DNA from: Brachionus plicatilis
Lineage: Eukaryota; Rotifera; Eurotatoria; Ploima; Brachionidae
Direction of reading: 5' to 3'
NCBI GenBank assembly: GCA_010279815.1
Contig: QEOQ01000439.1
Coordinates: 292,907-356,906, forward strand
DNA: 64,000 bases
Shown: positions 19,967-33,300 of the stretch, piece by piece
Numbering within the stretch: position 1 is the first letter of the stretch
How the letters are laid out: every line of letters starts with the position of its first letter
Translations under genes and position numbers: made by a program
Notes under the pieces: model-generated
Database searches by the model: none
What the model was told of the DNA's origin: nothing
What the model saw: the letters and a program-made list of their open reading frames with translations, nothing else

Positions 19967-20603
19967 TTCAGAGTCAATTATAAGTCAATATAAAAAGGAT
20001 AATTTTGAACAATTTTATGATAGTATGACTCTTATTCTTGAATATTAATTAACTTTTTTTGGATTGAACACAAATTATTAAATTAGTAATAAATTTTACA
20101 GGTAAAGATTTCGACCTGGATATTTTATTCTTGCTATTTTATTACCTGCTCTTATAGTACAGAGCCAAAAATATCAATATCAGCTACATCAAATAGCCTG
20201 TTTATTTTTGAATCAAAATTAAAGATAAACTTTTATTTTCAAAAATCATATTTGCGTAATTTTTAATTTGATAAAAATGTGTAAAAAATTGAAAAAATTT
20301 AAAATTTGTATTATACATAATAATTTTATGTTAAATTTATTCAATTATAAGCTATTTTATTTAGAAAAGAAAATTAGTTTTTTGTTTATCTATTTTTTTA
20401 ATTGGATTTATTTCTTAAACTTAAATACTTATCATGATTTTAATTCAATAAACGATTATTAAGTTGATGATGTAAATTTAAATAAAAAAAAATGATAAAA
20501 ATTAGAATTAAAAAATTAATTTTGAATTTATTGTATTTTATTTTCTAGCTTTTGAAACCGAAGTTTTTAAAGAATTTTTAGCATTCTCAAACGCTTATTT
20601 AAA
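19967..20603. other. AT-rich spacer
   Basis: No gene or repeat was identified. The 64-residue frame at 20268-20462 is low-complexity Phe/Lys/Asn/Tyr sequence and is not credible as a gene. Confidence 0.5.
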
Positions 20604-23212
20604 GGCTCTTTAATATCTAGGCCATAAATTTAGAATAAAATACCCCAAATTTAAAATTTTTTACCCCAATTTTTTAAAAAAATACCCCTTTTAATTAAGT
20701 AAACCATAAAAAATTAAGATTTACACCTAATTAAATAAGATGTTACTTTTTCTTTTATTTTGACACTAAATCAATTAAAACTACACCTAATTAATTAAAA
20801 CGAACTCTAGTTTATTAAAATGAAACCTAAATTTTTTGACACTTTTTTAATAAATATTTAAAAAATATTCCTATATAAGAAATTCAGCTTGCTAAAATGT
20901 GTATTGATTATTATTAAATGTCTAGTTCTGCGAGTATTTTAGAAAATAATTTCAACGACACCGTAAATGACGCTGAAGAATTGCCGAAAATAAAAAGAAG
21001 CGTATCTAAAGCGTACGATTTCCTTGAAGATTGTGAATCTTTAATGGAATTTAAAAAATTGGTCAAAAATTTACATTTTGACAATGTAGCATGGAACTTT
21101 CATTCAAAAAATAACCTAGCCGATTGCGATAAACATACATTCAACTGCAAATTCAACAAAAAAGGCTGCAAAAAATCAATTTATTTCAAAGTCAAAAATG
21201 GTGAAATTGGTGGTTCAGTCTTTATATCAGACAATGAACATTCAAATCATTCGAACGAAGAAAATTCAGCTAATGTTCCTCCTAAAGTGAAAGAAAAAAT
21301 TATTTATTTTCGTTCGCTTGGACAAGCAAAAAAAGAAATCAAGAGAAATTTAATCAAAGAAAATATTCAGCCACCAACTGACAATCAAATTCAACATATT
21401 ATAAATTCAGTTAGTAAGGACTTAAATAAAAATTGTTCATTGACAGATTTCAAAAAATGGTGCGAAGATAATTCAGAGATTCCAGACGATGAAGACGCGG
21501 TTTTCGTTGGGAAATTTGAATATGCTGCCATGCCATCACAAATTTTTCGAGTGTTTTTAACATCAAAACGTTTAATTAAAATCGCAGAAAATGCTCAACA
21601 TTTTTTGAGTGATGCTACGTACAAGTTAACATATGAAAATTTTCCAATTATTACAGGTGGTACAACTGATCGTAATAAAAGTTTTCATTCGTTCGGATTA
21701 GCTATATGTCGTACTGAAAATGAAGATGATTTCGGTTTTTTTTTCAACTCAGTCAAAGAAACACATGAAAAAGTATTTAACAAAACAGTTAATTTTTCAA
21801 TTTTAATAGCAGATAATGCTGGTGCTATCACAAACGGATTTGCAAAAGTATTCGATTTAAAAACAAGAGTAAATTGTTGGGCTCACGTCAATCGTAATAT
21901 TGATATTCGTGTAAAATCAATTAGCAAATTACAAGCAGAACGAATTGTCTACGATATAAGCGAAATTCAAAAAATTTTTGAGCCAGAATTATTTCCAAGA
22001 GCTCTTAAATTATTTCAAGAAAAATGGTCAAGAGTCAATAGTCCAGCCATCAAAACATTTTTAGAGTATTTCGATAATCAATGGTGCAAAGATGGAAATA
22101 ATGGTTGGTATGAAGGCTTTGCACCTGGTTTACCAAGTACAAGCAATTCATTAGAGTCAACTCATGCTCAAATCAAGAAAATTTTAAATTCAAAACGTTT
22201 TGGTTTGATTCCATTTCTAAACGAATGTCGAGATAATATTTTGAAAGAATGGTCAACTGAACGTGCACCTACATTATCATTGATTGATCCAGAAACAAAT
22301 CAGCCTCAAATCGTTGACAACTTAAATCAAAAAATATTTTATGAATTTCCAAATGTTACAAAGGATGACTTAGTAAAAGCTTATAAATGGAACAGTTATA
22401 ACAAAACAATTATTCATTTGAAAGATGATAATTATTATTATTTAACTGCTGATGACAAGATAGATATCAACAAAGAACAATGTAAACAATACAATCAGTC
22501 ATTAATTGAAAAGAAATGGTTTTCATTCGATCATATGATTACTTCCATTTTTAGTATTCGTAAAATTAAATACAATGAAAATAGTTGGACTTTGAGTAGT
22601 TGCAATTGTTGGTATTGGTTAAAAAATTACAAATGTTATCATCTTACAACTATTGCAGCAAGAAAGAAAAAATGCAATTTCGACTCAGTTGGTATGGATA
22701 TACCTATACAAGCCAATAGAAAGAAAGGAAGGCCAAAAGACACAGCTGGACCACTTGAACATCAACCGAAAGAAACACAAGCAACAAATTCGGCACCTAA
22801 AGGGATTGATACAGATGATGAAGATTCGAGTTCGACAAAAGAAAATCCATCAAAAAGACCTCGAATTGATTCAATCAAACAAGTCGAAGAAAAGTTTTGT
22901 GATAAATGTGGCGCTAAAATGACTAAAAGAAGATATTGGGCTTGCTCAAATAAATGTGGAAAAAAGTAAATTTTTGGGGTAAGTATGCTCTGAATTCGAC
23001 TAAATTTTTGGGGTTAAAAATAATAAAATAGTTTATTTTTATTAATTTTGGTATTTTTATAATTAATTTGGTGTCGATTATAAAATAAAATTGTCATTTT
23101 ATTTTTTTAATTTCTTTTTTATTTTTTGGTGTTATCTTAATAAAATAGGGGTAAAAAATTAAAAATTTGGGGTATTTTATTCAAAATTTGGGGTAATAAA
23201 ACTAAAAAAGTC
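20604..23212. mobile_element. Intact MULE DNA transposon, 9-bp target duplication
   Basis: The 2609-bp element is flanked by perfect TTATTTAAA repeats (20595-20603 and 23213-23221), the 9-bp duplication of Mutator-like elements. Its terminal repeats pair over about 65 bp, including AGAATAAAATACCCC on the left and GGGGTATTTTATTC on the right, and are rich in ACCCC/GGGGT. It holds one open 683-codon transposase. Perfect duplication plus an intact frame suggests a recent insertion and possible autonomy. Confidence 0.88.
20918..22969 (+). CDS. MULE transposase, 683 aa
   Basis: Single-exon transposase of the Mutator superfamily, which excises and inserts the element with 9-bp duplications. The N-terminal part (about residues 55-110) is a zinc-finger-like region with CKFNKKGCKKSIYFKV and HSNHSN resembling FLYWCH/WRKY-type folds. 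The central DDE domain shows LSDATYKLTYENFPIITGG (first Asp), ILIADNAGAITNGF (second Asp), CWAHVNRNID, and a downstream acidic SLESTHAQIKK as candidate for the Glu. Near the C-terminus is a SWIM finger CNCWYWLKNYKCYH (CxCx(n)CxH), then a basic KKGRPKD stretch and a terminal FCDKCGAKM...CSNKCGKK zinc ribbon. The start is the first ATG in frame. No stops or shifts. Its length is normal for the family. Confidence 0.9.
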   Translation: MSSSASILENNFNDTVNDAEELPKIKRSVSKAYDFLEDCESLMEFKKLVKNLHFDNVAWNFHSKNNLADCDKHTFNCKFNKKGCKKSIYFKVKNGEIGGSVFISDNEHSNHSNEENSANVPPKVKEKIIYFRSLGQAKKEIKRNLIKENIQPPTDNQIQHIINSVSKDLNKNCSLTDFKKWCEDNSEIPDDEDAVFVGKFEYAAMPSQIFRVFLTSKRLIKIAENAQHFLSDATYKLTYENFPIITGGTTDRNKSFHSFGLAICRTENEDDFGFFFNSVKETHEKVFNKTVNFSILIADNAGAITNGFAKVFDLKTRVNCWAHVNRNIDIRVKSISKLQAERIVYDISEIQKIFEPELFPRALKLFQEKWSRVNSPAIKTFLEYFDNQWCKDGNNGWYEGFAPGLPSTSNSLESTHAQIKKILNSKRFGLIPFLNECRDNILKEWSTERAPTLSLIDPETNQPQIVDNLNQKIFYEFPNVTKDDLVKAYKWNSYNKTIIHLKDDNYYYLTADDKIDINKEQCKQYNQSLIEKKWFSFDHMITSIFSIRKIKYNENSWTLSSCNCWYWLKNYKCYHLTTIAARKKKCNFDSVGMDIPIQANRKKGRPKDTAGPLEHQPKETQATNSAPKGIDTDDEDSSSTKENPSKRPRIDSIKQVEEKFCDKCGAKMTKRRYWACSNKCGKK

Positions 23213-24235
23213 TTATTTAAATGTATATCCATTAGGGACAAATTTAGCATGGTGTTCTTAAAAAAATTTATTTTTTTCCTTTTTTTAATTTAAACTTGAA
23301 ATTAATATTTAAAAAAACCTTTAATTTCTAGGTATTTTACAAAGTAATTTTTGCTGTAAAAATTCATTGTCTCATATAAATTATCTGTTTCCTTTTTTAT
23401 GAAAATTAACCTCTTTCTTAATTTTGAAGATAGTCCTGTTTTCTTATTCAATCTAACAGAATTTTACGGTAAAAAAATTCAATTTAAATATTTCAATGTT
23501 TTGCTTAATTAAATAATTTTTTTATCTTTATTTTAAATCAATTATAAAAATTTTTACTTTAATTTGTAATAATTTTTTTATAAAATTAAATAAAAGAAGA
23601 GTTAATCCGTCTTTTATGGCATGGACACTAGCCTATTGATTAACCTTGAAATCAAAAAAAGATTTTTCTTTTTCGATTTAATTTTTATAATTCACAGTAA
23701 CCAGGTTTCTCTGTGTATGCTACCATCTCATGAGAAACTTCTCATGTGTATTCGACTTTGTTCTATGATGTTCCTTTGCGCAAATATGGTCAATGCATCC
23801 TCTTCTTCGTCTAAATCCTGATTGTTCTTCTCTTAGTATAACATCCAAGGACTTTTCAAGTGATATAAAGACCTAACCCTGTTTAATTTGTTTATGGATA
23901 ATTTTTATAATTATTGTTAAAAATATTATATTAAATTGGTGTTAAAAATTCAAATAAAACTTAGAAAATTATTTTTTTTTACTTATTTAAGCATTTTTTC
24001 TATTTAAAAATCTAAAATTGCCCAAAAATTTCTACTTTTTGCTTCGCGTAAAAACCCAGCGTCATATCACTATTGTGTTTCAATGATTTTCTTTTTTAGA
24101 TAATTTTAAAAAAATTAAATTAAAAATGTGTTGATCGGTCTTTAGTGAGATTAATTTTAATTCGTATTTTAAAAATTTGTATTTTAATTATTAAAAAAAA
24201 TTTAAAACAAAAACTTAATCTTTTGATATTTTAGT
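23213..24235. other. Spacer downstream of PLD paralogue B
   Basis: AT-rich sequence between the MULE and the polyadenylation signal of the PLD gene. The only recognisable item is the LINE fragment listed at 23741-23856. Confidence 0.45.
23741..23856 (-). pseudogene. LINE reverse transcriptase fragment
   Basis: The minus strand reads SLDVILREEQSGFRRRRGCI then DHICAKEH, the QxGFRxGRxxxDHI block found near the start of non-LTR reverse transcriptases (RTE-like style). Flanking RT blocks are not visible, so it is a small relic. Confidence 0.5.
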
Positions 24236-24241
24236 TTTATT
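24236..24241 (-). promoter_or_regulatory. Candidate AATAAA polyadenylation signal of PLD paralogue B
   Basis: AATAAA on the minus strand, 74 nt beyond the TGA stop at 24315. Suitable spacing, but such hexamers are frequent in AT-rich DNA. Confidence 0.4.
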
Positions 24242-24314
24242 CTATATTAGTGAAGATATACAAAATTTGTGGATTAATTAATTAGTTTTTAATTAAAATC
24301 GTAAAAAAAATCTT

Positions 24315-27300
24315 TCAAGTCCATATCGATGTAGGAACCATTCCTTCTCTTGTTCGCAGATCTGGAAAAAAATTCACCTCCTTTGATAAGAACAAAAGTG
24401 GAAAGTTAACAATGAAGCCTTTCACTTTTTCTTCCATTTCCTTCTTTGCCTTGCAAAAAATTTAGAATTTTGTTTATTTTTGCTTATTTCTTACTTTAAT
24501 TGGATCAGTTTTGCTCAAACACGGACTTAAAGAATACGTTTTTAAAGTGTCAAAACTTTTGATGTTGTCAGATGGAAGACATTTGAACACATAGTCATAA
24601 ACAAAAGTATTTTGATCAGAAACTGAACGAAAATAATCATAGAATTGATCACAAACACAATCTTGCACTTCTACTTTATTAGGATTATTAAAATAAATAC
24701 CCAAATGAAGTCTTAAAATTAAATTTAATTAATATTTTAAATAAATTAATAATTTATTTAATTTTAGATTAAAAAAATTTTTTTTTCAAAACAATTGTTT
24801 ATTTATAAAGCTTTTTTTTTAAAAGCATGAATCATTTCGATGAAGTAATTTTTTTAAGTGATAAAAAAGTAATTTTAGATACAATTTCTGGGCCTCCAAA
24901 AATTATGAAGATCAATTGGGATGAAATTTAATTCGAAGTTTTTTCAATATAATAAAATATTCTTTAGAAAATAAATCTTTTAAACTTAGCAAATCAATTT
25001 AAATTATGGATTTTTTTAAAGTTAATTCTTTAACAATCAAAGTTATGATTTTTTTTTTTTAAATAATTAAAAATTATCGACAGCCTAAACGCTTTAAAAA
25101 ATTCCACTAATTGATACATTTATTTTTGATTTTATTTAAAGTAAAAAATTTTCTCTTAGTTTAAAAAAATTATCCAGATATTTGTGGTAAATTCATGATA
25201 TAAAAAAATTGTAAGATTAGGAATTTTTTTCTTAACAAATAATAAAAAACTTAAAATCCATGAATATTTCGTCTAAAATCTATTTAAATTAAAAAAAAAA
25301 TTTTTTAAAGAAAAAAAAAAGTAAAATTAATTTAACTTTAAATTTAATATAGATTTATCAAACAAAAAATGGGGCCTTTATTGTAATACTTTAGTTAGAT
25401 CCATTTTGGATTATACTTTTCCATGTTTTGACTTTTTTACAGAAACTAATATTAAAAGAATACAGATAATCCAAAATTCAACAGTTTCAAATCAACTTTT
25501 TGAGTTGAGACATATGTCAGGACAGAACTTTGTCATCCTATTCCAGTGGTCGTCAAACTGATGGAAGAATATAAAGAATGTTTCGAATTAAGATACATCG
25601 AATATCCAACACCATTGTGTAGTTGCTACCTAACAATTTCTCATTTCTTTCCTGAAACGTTAACCATCTAAACATTCAGTAAAAATAATTACTCATTTCA
25701 ATTTATTTTAAGATTCCATGTTTCTTTTTTATTAATTTTAGGTAAATTGAAGTTTGAGATCAAGATCAAAATATCAAAATATAAATTGTAATATTTTTTT
25801 AATAATAGAGAAAAAATATTTTTTTTTACTTGAAAATTTTTTTTCTTAATGAATTGGCATATTTTCCAACCATCACCTGTTCACCATCCAAAACCGACTC
25901 GAAAAATTCTTCATCTTTGATCACGGCAGCCACTTCCGAGTCTCTTTTTCCCAACAAACTTCTGTCATTAATATTAGCTGAGCCACAAATCACATATTTG
26001 TCATCAACAATCATCAATTTAGAGTGGACGTATATAATTTCTTGTACAAGTTTTCCCATCAATACTGCCCAATTTCTCATTCCGTAAAAGGTAATATATT
26101 TGAAAGGGTCAGGCACTCCACGGTTCTTTAGCTCGTGATAGATAGAAAATTGGCCATTAAATATTGATCTCAGATTATAATACTGAACAGCTTGAATCGA
26201 GTTAGGATTGTCAAAACCTGGCAGAAGTGGAAGCACAACATAAACACGAAAATTTTGCCCATTTCTTTATTTTTAAAATTTATTAGTTAAATTATTTTAA
26301 TTTAATAGGTAATTACACATGGGCTTTGTGTATACGTTTAACAAGTTCGCCACCTATATTGTTTTTTACTTCTTCATCTTTGTCACCGTCAGTTGTTGTG
26401 ATAAAAAATTGATTCTTAATTTATTCAATAAAAATATTAAAAAAAATTTTATATATTGAGCTAACATAGAAAACTTGAGTCATTTTTTTATTTGGGAAAA
26501 TATTTTCAAATTTGTCAGACAATTGAGACAATTTTTTTTTTTAAAAATTAAATAAAAAAAGTAAAATTGTTCAAAGAAAAGTAATTTTGATTTTTTTCTT
26601 TCGAAGCTATTTTTTCAAAACAAAAAAGAAATAAAATTTATTTACTGGTATTACCAAAAATGAATAGAAAGTAACATATTAAATTTGTGGCTATTAATTT
26701 TTACCAAAACATAATTTATAATTTTTTTTTATTAATATAATGATGGATTTTTTTTTAAATCGAATTTTAAATCTTATTTAAGCTACGAATATTTTTTATC
26801 AAAATAAAAATCGTAAAATAAAAATAAAAGTTTTCCGTTGATTTTAAGTTTTTGTTTCGTTTTTTAAAAATAAAAATTGAAATTGTTATTCGAAATTAAA
26901 AAAATTTAAATCAAAAGTTGCTTATTAGAAGTGTAAACTAGTCAAAAAGACCGAATAGCATTTTTTCTATAGGTATGAATTTATTTGTTAAAAACGATAG
27001 ATAAAGGTAAACATGTAAATTTCAAGAATTTAGAAATTAATTGTTTTATTTCCTTGGACAATACCGGATCTTCATTGAGACATGGCTTGAAATTTTAAAG
27101 CCGAATATAATTTAATAAAAAATTGATAAATCATTTATTTTGTAGTATCTTTATAGCTTTTACTAGGATCGACAAACTTATTATGTCCAAAAGAAATTTA
27201 CAATATAATATTTCTGATTATAATATTTAAAATATTTTAAAATATTTTACCCAAATTTTAAATATTCTTAAAAGTTTGAATCAAAAAAAACAATCAGTGC

Positions 27301-30300
27301 ATTTTAAAAAATTAAGAGAGCGCTTTTGTGTTATACTTAAGGTATGTATAAGAAGAATTGAGAAATTTCAAAACTTGATTTGGGAGAGGCTTTGTCTATT
27401 TTTTTAGATTCTCATTAGCTGTACTATCCACTAATATCATTAGTATGTAGAGGGTGTCCTTTTAAAGAATATTGAGCATCAAAATAAAACATTTAATGAG
27501 ATTGAAACCATCGAAAATGATTTTAATACCAAATACTTCATCTAGAATTAAAGACGAATATGAAGAAATTTGTATGGAAGAATAAATAGATCTATATTTT
27601 ATCACCCAAACGATGGAAACCATTCAAATAAATATCATAAATCAACACAATCAACAGAAAGCGAAGCGTTTTCGATTGAGAAATCAGTTTTGTAATTTTA
27701 AGGATTTAACATTTATTCGCCTAAATAAGTTTTTTTGTTTGGCTAAAGAACTTTTAATATCAAAATTAAATTTACAGCGTCATCACGTGAAATAAAAACT
27801 GCTGAAGGTTGTGCTTTGTCAATACAAACCAATTCAGGCGGTGGATTTTTAAAAATTCTGTCAAGTTTAATTTGAAGAGTTAAGAAAAACAGAAAAGTCT
27901 TAAAGTCTTATTTATTGAACAAGATATTGTCCTAAAACAACTGAAAAATGATGCAATCACATCGATTCACAGGAAAATCATCCGCTTTTTTTATCACGGT
28001 GAAAAGTATCCCGTTTTTTATCCAAAAAAAATAAGTAAATTATCTCAAAGTCCAATTTTAAATAATTTTTTAAAAATAGAAAAAACATTCCATTTTATAA
28101 ATTAACAAAAAAATCACGTTTTATAAAATAAAAAAATTATCACGTTTTCATATTTTAGAAAGTTATCCCATTTTGATAAATTAGAAAATTTTTTATTTCT
28201 TTTGCAAGATCTACATGAATACATGAATTTTCTGCTTTGAAATCATGTCACGAATTTTTCTTTTATTTATTAGGGTTAATCTTCATGTTTCAAATTTCTT
28301 TATAATTTGAATAATCAATTATCATTCCATTAAAAAAAATAATTCATTAAAATTAATTTTAAATTGAATAATATCTGAATCCAAGAAAAATACTGTTGTA
28401 TTTTAATCAAGCAATTATAGTTTCACCCAGCAAAACAATTGCAATCAATAGCGATCGTAAATGGGTTCGTTTTAGATGGAAAGATAACAATAGAATTTCA
28501 ACAAGTTACGTGTGCATCAATTCAAAATGCTTTATAATTTTAACCTTTAAAGAGGACCAAGTATTAAAATTGTGGCGACTAAATTTCCACAGCTCTTTAA
28601 CAGATTCACATGTTTTAATAGTAAAAGAAACTGAAGATTTAAAAAGAGAATTTAAAAAAAAAATTAAAGGTCATTTACGCAATGCTACAGAGATTTTTAG
28701 ACGAACTTTGTAAATAACGGGGTAAGTGATAAAGTAATCGCTGCGCCGGTCCCAACAATTAAAATTTTTTATCTTGTCTTATAAAAAAGAGAGCTAAAAA
28801 TAATAAAAAAGAACCAGAGATTAAACAAATTTTGAATCATCTGGTGAATTTAGTTACAACATTAATTTGTTACTATTCAGTAACGCTTAAAAACGAACCA
28901 CATTAAGAATTGATTACAAATCTTTGGAAAACTTGAAGAGCGATGATTTTTATTAGTGTTGGATGCGGACAGAGCTAACCGGTCCAATAGACGGGCGGTT
29001 CTTTCTGGTGGTTGAACCGTTTAATTAAGCGGACTATTTTTTGGCCCGTTTGGTAACTATTTAAATTTAAATAAAATTAATTTTTAAATATAATTCTATT
29101 TATATACGGTTGCTAAACTGATCAATATCCGTCCGCCAAAACTGAGACCGCCCGTTTTAATCTAAACGGTTTTTAAACAAGCCAAAAAATTAGTCCGTTT
29201 AAAACATCTCGCCAATGTCTGCCTCATGAAATCGGAACGGTTAATTCGGTCACGGACATGGTTTAGGAAAATTTTGGCTCGTTTATGGTACGCTTGCACG
29301 GAAACAACACTAATTTTTGTTGTTAATGAGAGTCTGAAGATTTCAAGTGAAGCAGAAACTTAGTACATGAATGCTACATTCAAATTTGAACCATCAAGAA
29401 TAATGAAATTATTTAAAATTCATTGCCCGGCCAAAATCGCGGCAAAAATTTTTCGCTGCAAAATTGGTTGCCTTTTTTTGGCCCCGTTTGACCGTCCAGG
29501 CTTGCCCGTCTTCCATCACACTAGAAAAAGGGTGTTTTTTTGGAATTAAGTCCCATTTTCCAAATTTAATAATCAAAGGATGTTGGTTGCATTTTAAGCA
29601 GGGAATTTTTTGACGAGCAGTCCGCGTTGGTTTAAAACAACAATATAACAAATATGAGTTAAGAGATTTTATCAATTTGTTTGGTTTGCTAGGACTAATT
29701 CCACTTTGTGATTTTGATAAAGATTTTGTTTTTGGTTCTCTTTTTTTTGGGTTCAGAAAAATGGGATAATTTTCTTATTTTCAAAACAGAAAAAATTGGT
29801 GGAAAATGGTGTCACAAAAGCTTAAAAATCTTTTTTAAAAGAAACTGGAACATTATTTGAAGCCTGTCTCACTTAACAGTACTGTATAATTTAAGTGTGT
29901 TGTGTCAATTGTTGAATAACAGCAAAAATTCTTTTTTTGTGGCGTTGAAAGAAAACAACTAAGCAAAAGCCTTGTCTAAGATACATTATGCGAAAATAGT
30001 CATTAGAAACGACACTTGATACAAAATTGTTTCATAGCAGAAAAGCTTCGCAAGAGAGAAAAATATTTATAACGATCTTTACGTGTACCAAGAAGAAATT
30101 CAACCAATTGTTTAATATTACCAAAAAAACAATGATGAAAATATAATGCCAAAATAACTCTGATATCAGCCAACTACTTTATTCAGTGACGTTATATTTT
30201 TTCCCTAAATTTTTCCGGATATTATATACCTAATAAATAAAAAATTGATTGGAGTGAATCAAGTATTTTCTTTCGTTTAAATGATTATAAACCAATATCT

Positions 30301-33300
30301 AAACCATGCAACAAGCATAGCAGATGAGGAGTAATTATCAAGGAGGAATAAGAGTTGTTCAAAAATTTTCGTTTGATAAATTTTCTTGTGAATTACTTTT
30401 AGAAAGTTTATTCGATTATAGATCAATTATATATTTTAAGTTAATCAAATCCAGCTAATAAACTTCTAAATTTTGATAAATTCGAAAAGATGAATATGAA
30501 TTCAAATGACAATGTTCTAGAGAGTGACTTAAATGCCAAAACAAGACCTATAGGTTACAGAAAATAAAACTAAGACCTATAGGTTACAGAAAATAAAACT
30601 AACTTGGAATAATTTAAGAAAGCATTTTTAACGAGCTTTACTTTCCGAAAATGAATAATATATGTCCAACAATTAGAATTTCCAATAAGGAGTATTTTTT
30701 ATTCTTAATTTATTCGTTATTTCATATTCAATAATTGACACGATCAGAAATTAAAGAATTCTAAATATTCCTGATAAAAGTATTTTCAGTCAAATTTTTT
30801 ATACATTAAAGTCAAAATTTATTCTCTTAAAATAAGATTTGGCCGTTACATGTAGTTATTAATGTGGCCGTTTTTTTCAAAGTCTTTGAAGAAGTTTTTT
30901 TAAGAAAAAAATATTAATATAATTTCTTTACCTCAATGTAAATGTAATGCTCTGCTCTTTGGATTAAATCACAGTAGGCATTGTAAATTGAACACTCTGT
31001 CTGAGAAATTCCACCCGACCATTTATCAAGAGAACGAACCATCTAAAAAAAATAATTAAAAATAATTTTTGTTTTCATTAAAATTGCATCAAATAGAACC
31101 TGGACTTCGCATTTTTGGAAGGTGTCTTTGAACCAATCTAGGTCATACTTAAAAGTTTCGGGATACGATTTTGGTATAAGAAATGGATAAGACTCAATAT
31201 TTCTTGCCTTTTCTCTCTTGAAAAATAATATTAATTAATTAAATATTCAACTTTTAAGGCCTAGTGAAACTCACTTTAAAAAAAAATGACAAAAAATACT
31301 AGTTCGATTATGCTGCACTACAAGCTAAGACATGAAAATTAAAAAATCAAATTAAAAATTTTGTAGCATGGGTGAGATGTACTTTGGCGCATGGTAAAAA
31401 AGCTGGTAGCTTAATTTATGGTGCAACATAATCGAGATTATTTCTATATTTAACGTTTTAATTTCAGTTAATTACGAGAAATATAGAAAAATCAGGAAAA
31501 ATTGATAATTTTGTTTATTCCAAAATTTACGTCTAGTAACGTAATTATCGATATTTATCGATATTATCAAAAAAAACGATAACAAACAGTAGTGATTTGG
31601 TATAAGGATTCACGGTAAATTTACAAAAAAAGAATTGTTGAAAATGGTAAATTAACTACATTTTACATAAATAGAAGTAAAATTACCAATTTTTACGTTA
31701 AATTATGTTAACTCCAAAAATGCCAAAAAAATCTCAAATTTTGCTGTTTTTCATAAAATTTTGTTAAAAAAAAAGATTTTGACTTCTGAATTTTTTTTTT
31801 TTTAAATTTAATTATTTACCATTTTTTACGTAAAAATTGGTAAAATCCAAAATTTTACAGATAAATTTTGGTAAAATATAGTAAAAAAAGAATAGAATCT
31901 AAAAAACAAAAAATTTTGTATTATAACACTTTTATTTCTTGAAAATATAAAAACTTCTTTATTTTTTTTTAGTCTGTGACCTATCAACCTTTAAGGTGTT
32001 CGATGCTTTAGTCCACGCACTTTGGACAGTACTATTGAAAGGCACAAATTTTTTACAATTTTCTTAAATTAATAAATATAAACAATAATTCTTTATGTAA
32101 AATTTTTCAAAAAAAAGTGCTTTTAATTTGCAGTAATGTTTTGAGATCTTTATTCTCATAAAATCCAATCGACTTTTTTAAATTTTCTGGAAAATTCTCT
32201 GTTAATTCATGTCCTAACTGGCTTGTAAAGTCTCGTTGCTTATCTTAAGTATCAATTTATTTATTTAAAGAAAATCAGTTCTTAGTTTTCAAAAAATATT
32301 TAGTTAATATTGAGCAACCTTTTGAACATTTACTTGTTTTAAGGTCAGCTTCAGCATATTTATATTTTTTTGAAACCTAAATAATTAATAATTAATAATA
32401 AATACATAATACTTACATGAAGATGTTTTGAAATATATTTTTGAATTTCAAAAAACTCTAACACCAGATAGATACAAGAAATACATTAACAACTTAAAGA
32501 AAGTAAAATGCAAAATTTTATTTTATAAAATCTCATTTACATATTAGCTATTAATTGCATTAAAAAAATTTTAAGAAATAAAAGTGTTATAATACAAAAT
32601 TTTTTGTTTTTTAGATTCTATTCTTTTTTTAGCATATTTTACCAAAATTTATCTGTAAAATTTTGGATTTTACCAATTTTTACGTAAAAATGGTAAATTT
32701 AAAAAAAAAAAATTTCAGAAGTCAAAATCGTTTTTTTTAACAAAATTTTATGAAAAACAGCAAAATTTGAGATTTTTTTGGCATTTTTGGAGTTAACATA
32801 ATTTAACGTAAAAATTGGTAATTTTACTTCTATTTAAAATTTGTAAATTATTTGTAAAATTTAGTTAATTTACCATTTTTTACAATTCTTGTACGTAAAA
32901 ATACGTAAATTTACCATGAATTCTTATATCGAATCACTCCTGTATATATGATACCTAGAAAAATACATTTCTTTTTTATATTTAATATTGATTACTCAAA
33001 AAAGGTGAATATTTTTTTGTTCAATTTATAGTGAATTTCACAACATCATTTAAAAAAAAAGGAAAATATTTACTTTGCATTGATTCCATCTTTGAATGAA
33101 ATGTCTAGCTAGATCTCTAGCACTTTCGCCGATCACAACAAGAGCTTGATCTCGCCATGGCATTCTTGGCGTCTCAGTTCGATCAAGTTGGTCCAACCAA
33201 AACTCAGGAACATTTTTGATGCTTGATTTATAATGATTGGAATAGTCTTTTCCGGACCAATAGTGGCCGTCATTTGAAATGACCGGAGGCTCCACAATTT

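Larger units (their letters stand above)
31587..32942. mobile_element. Internally deleted Tc1-like element of a second family
   Basis: Terminal repeats of about 350 bp begin CAGTAGTGATTTGGTATAAG (left) and CAGGAGTGATTCGATATAAG (right, reverse complement), with TA next to the right end (32943-32944); the left TA is not intact. The ends are distinct from those of the element at 6534 but share TTACGTAA-type motifs. Inside remain the last two exons of a gene-B homologue (minus, 31959-32243) and the C-terminus of a Tc1-like transposase (plus, 32413-32522). These are the two genes with their 3' ends facing the terminal repeats, as in the intact element. The middle has been deleted. It lies in the intron between exons 5 and 6 of PLD paralogue B. 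Confidence 0.85.

Noticed and set aside
29409..29675. 88-codon minus frame and overlapping plus frame
   Set aside because: No family match; both strands are equally open and the composition is not convincing.
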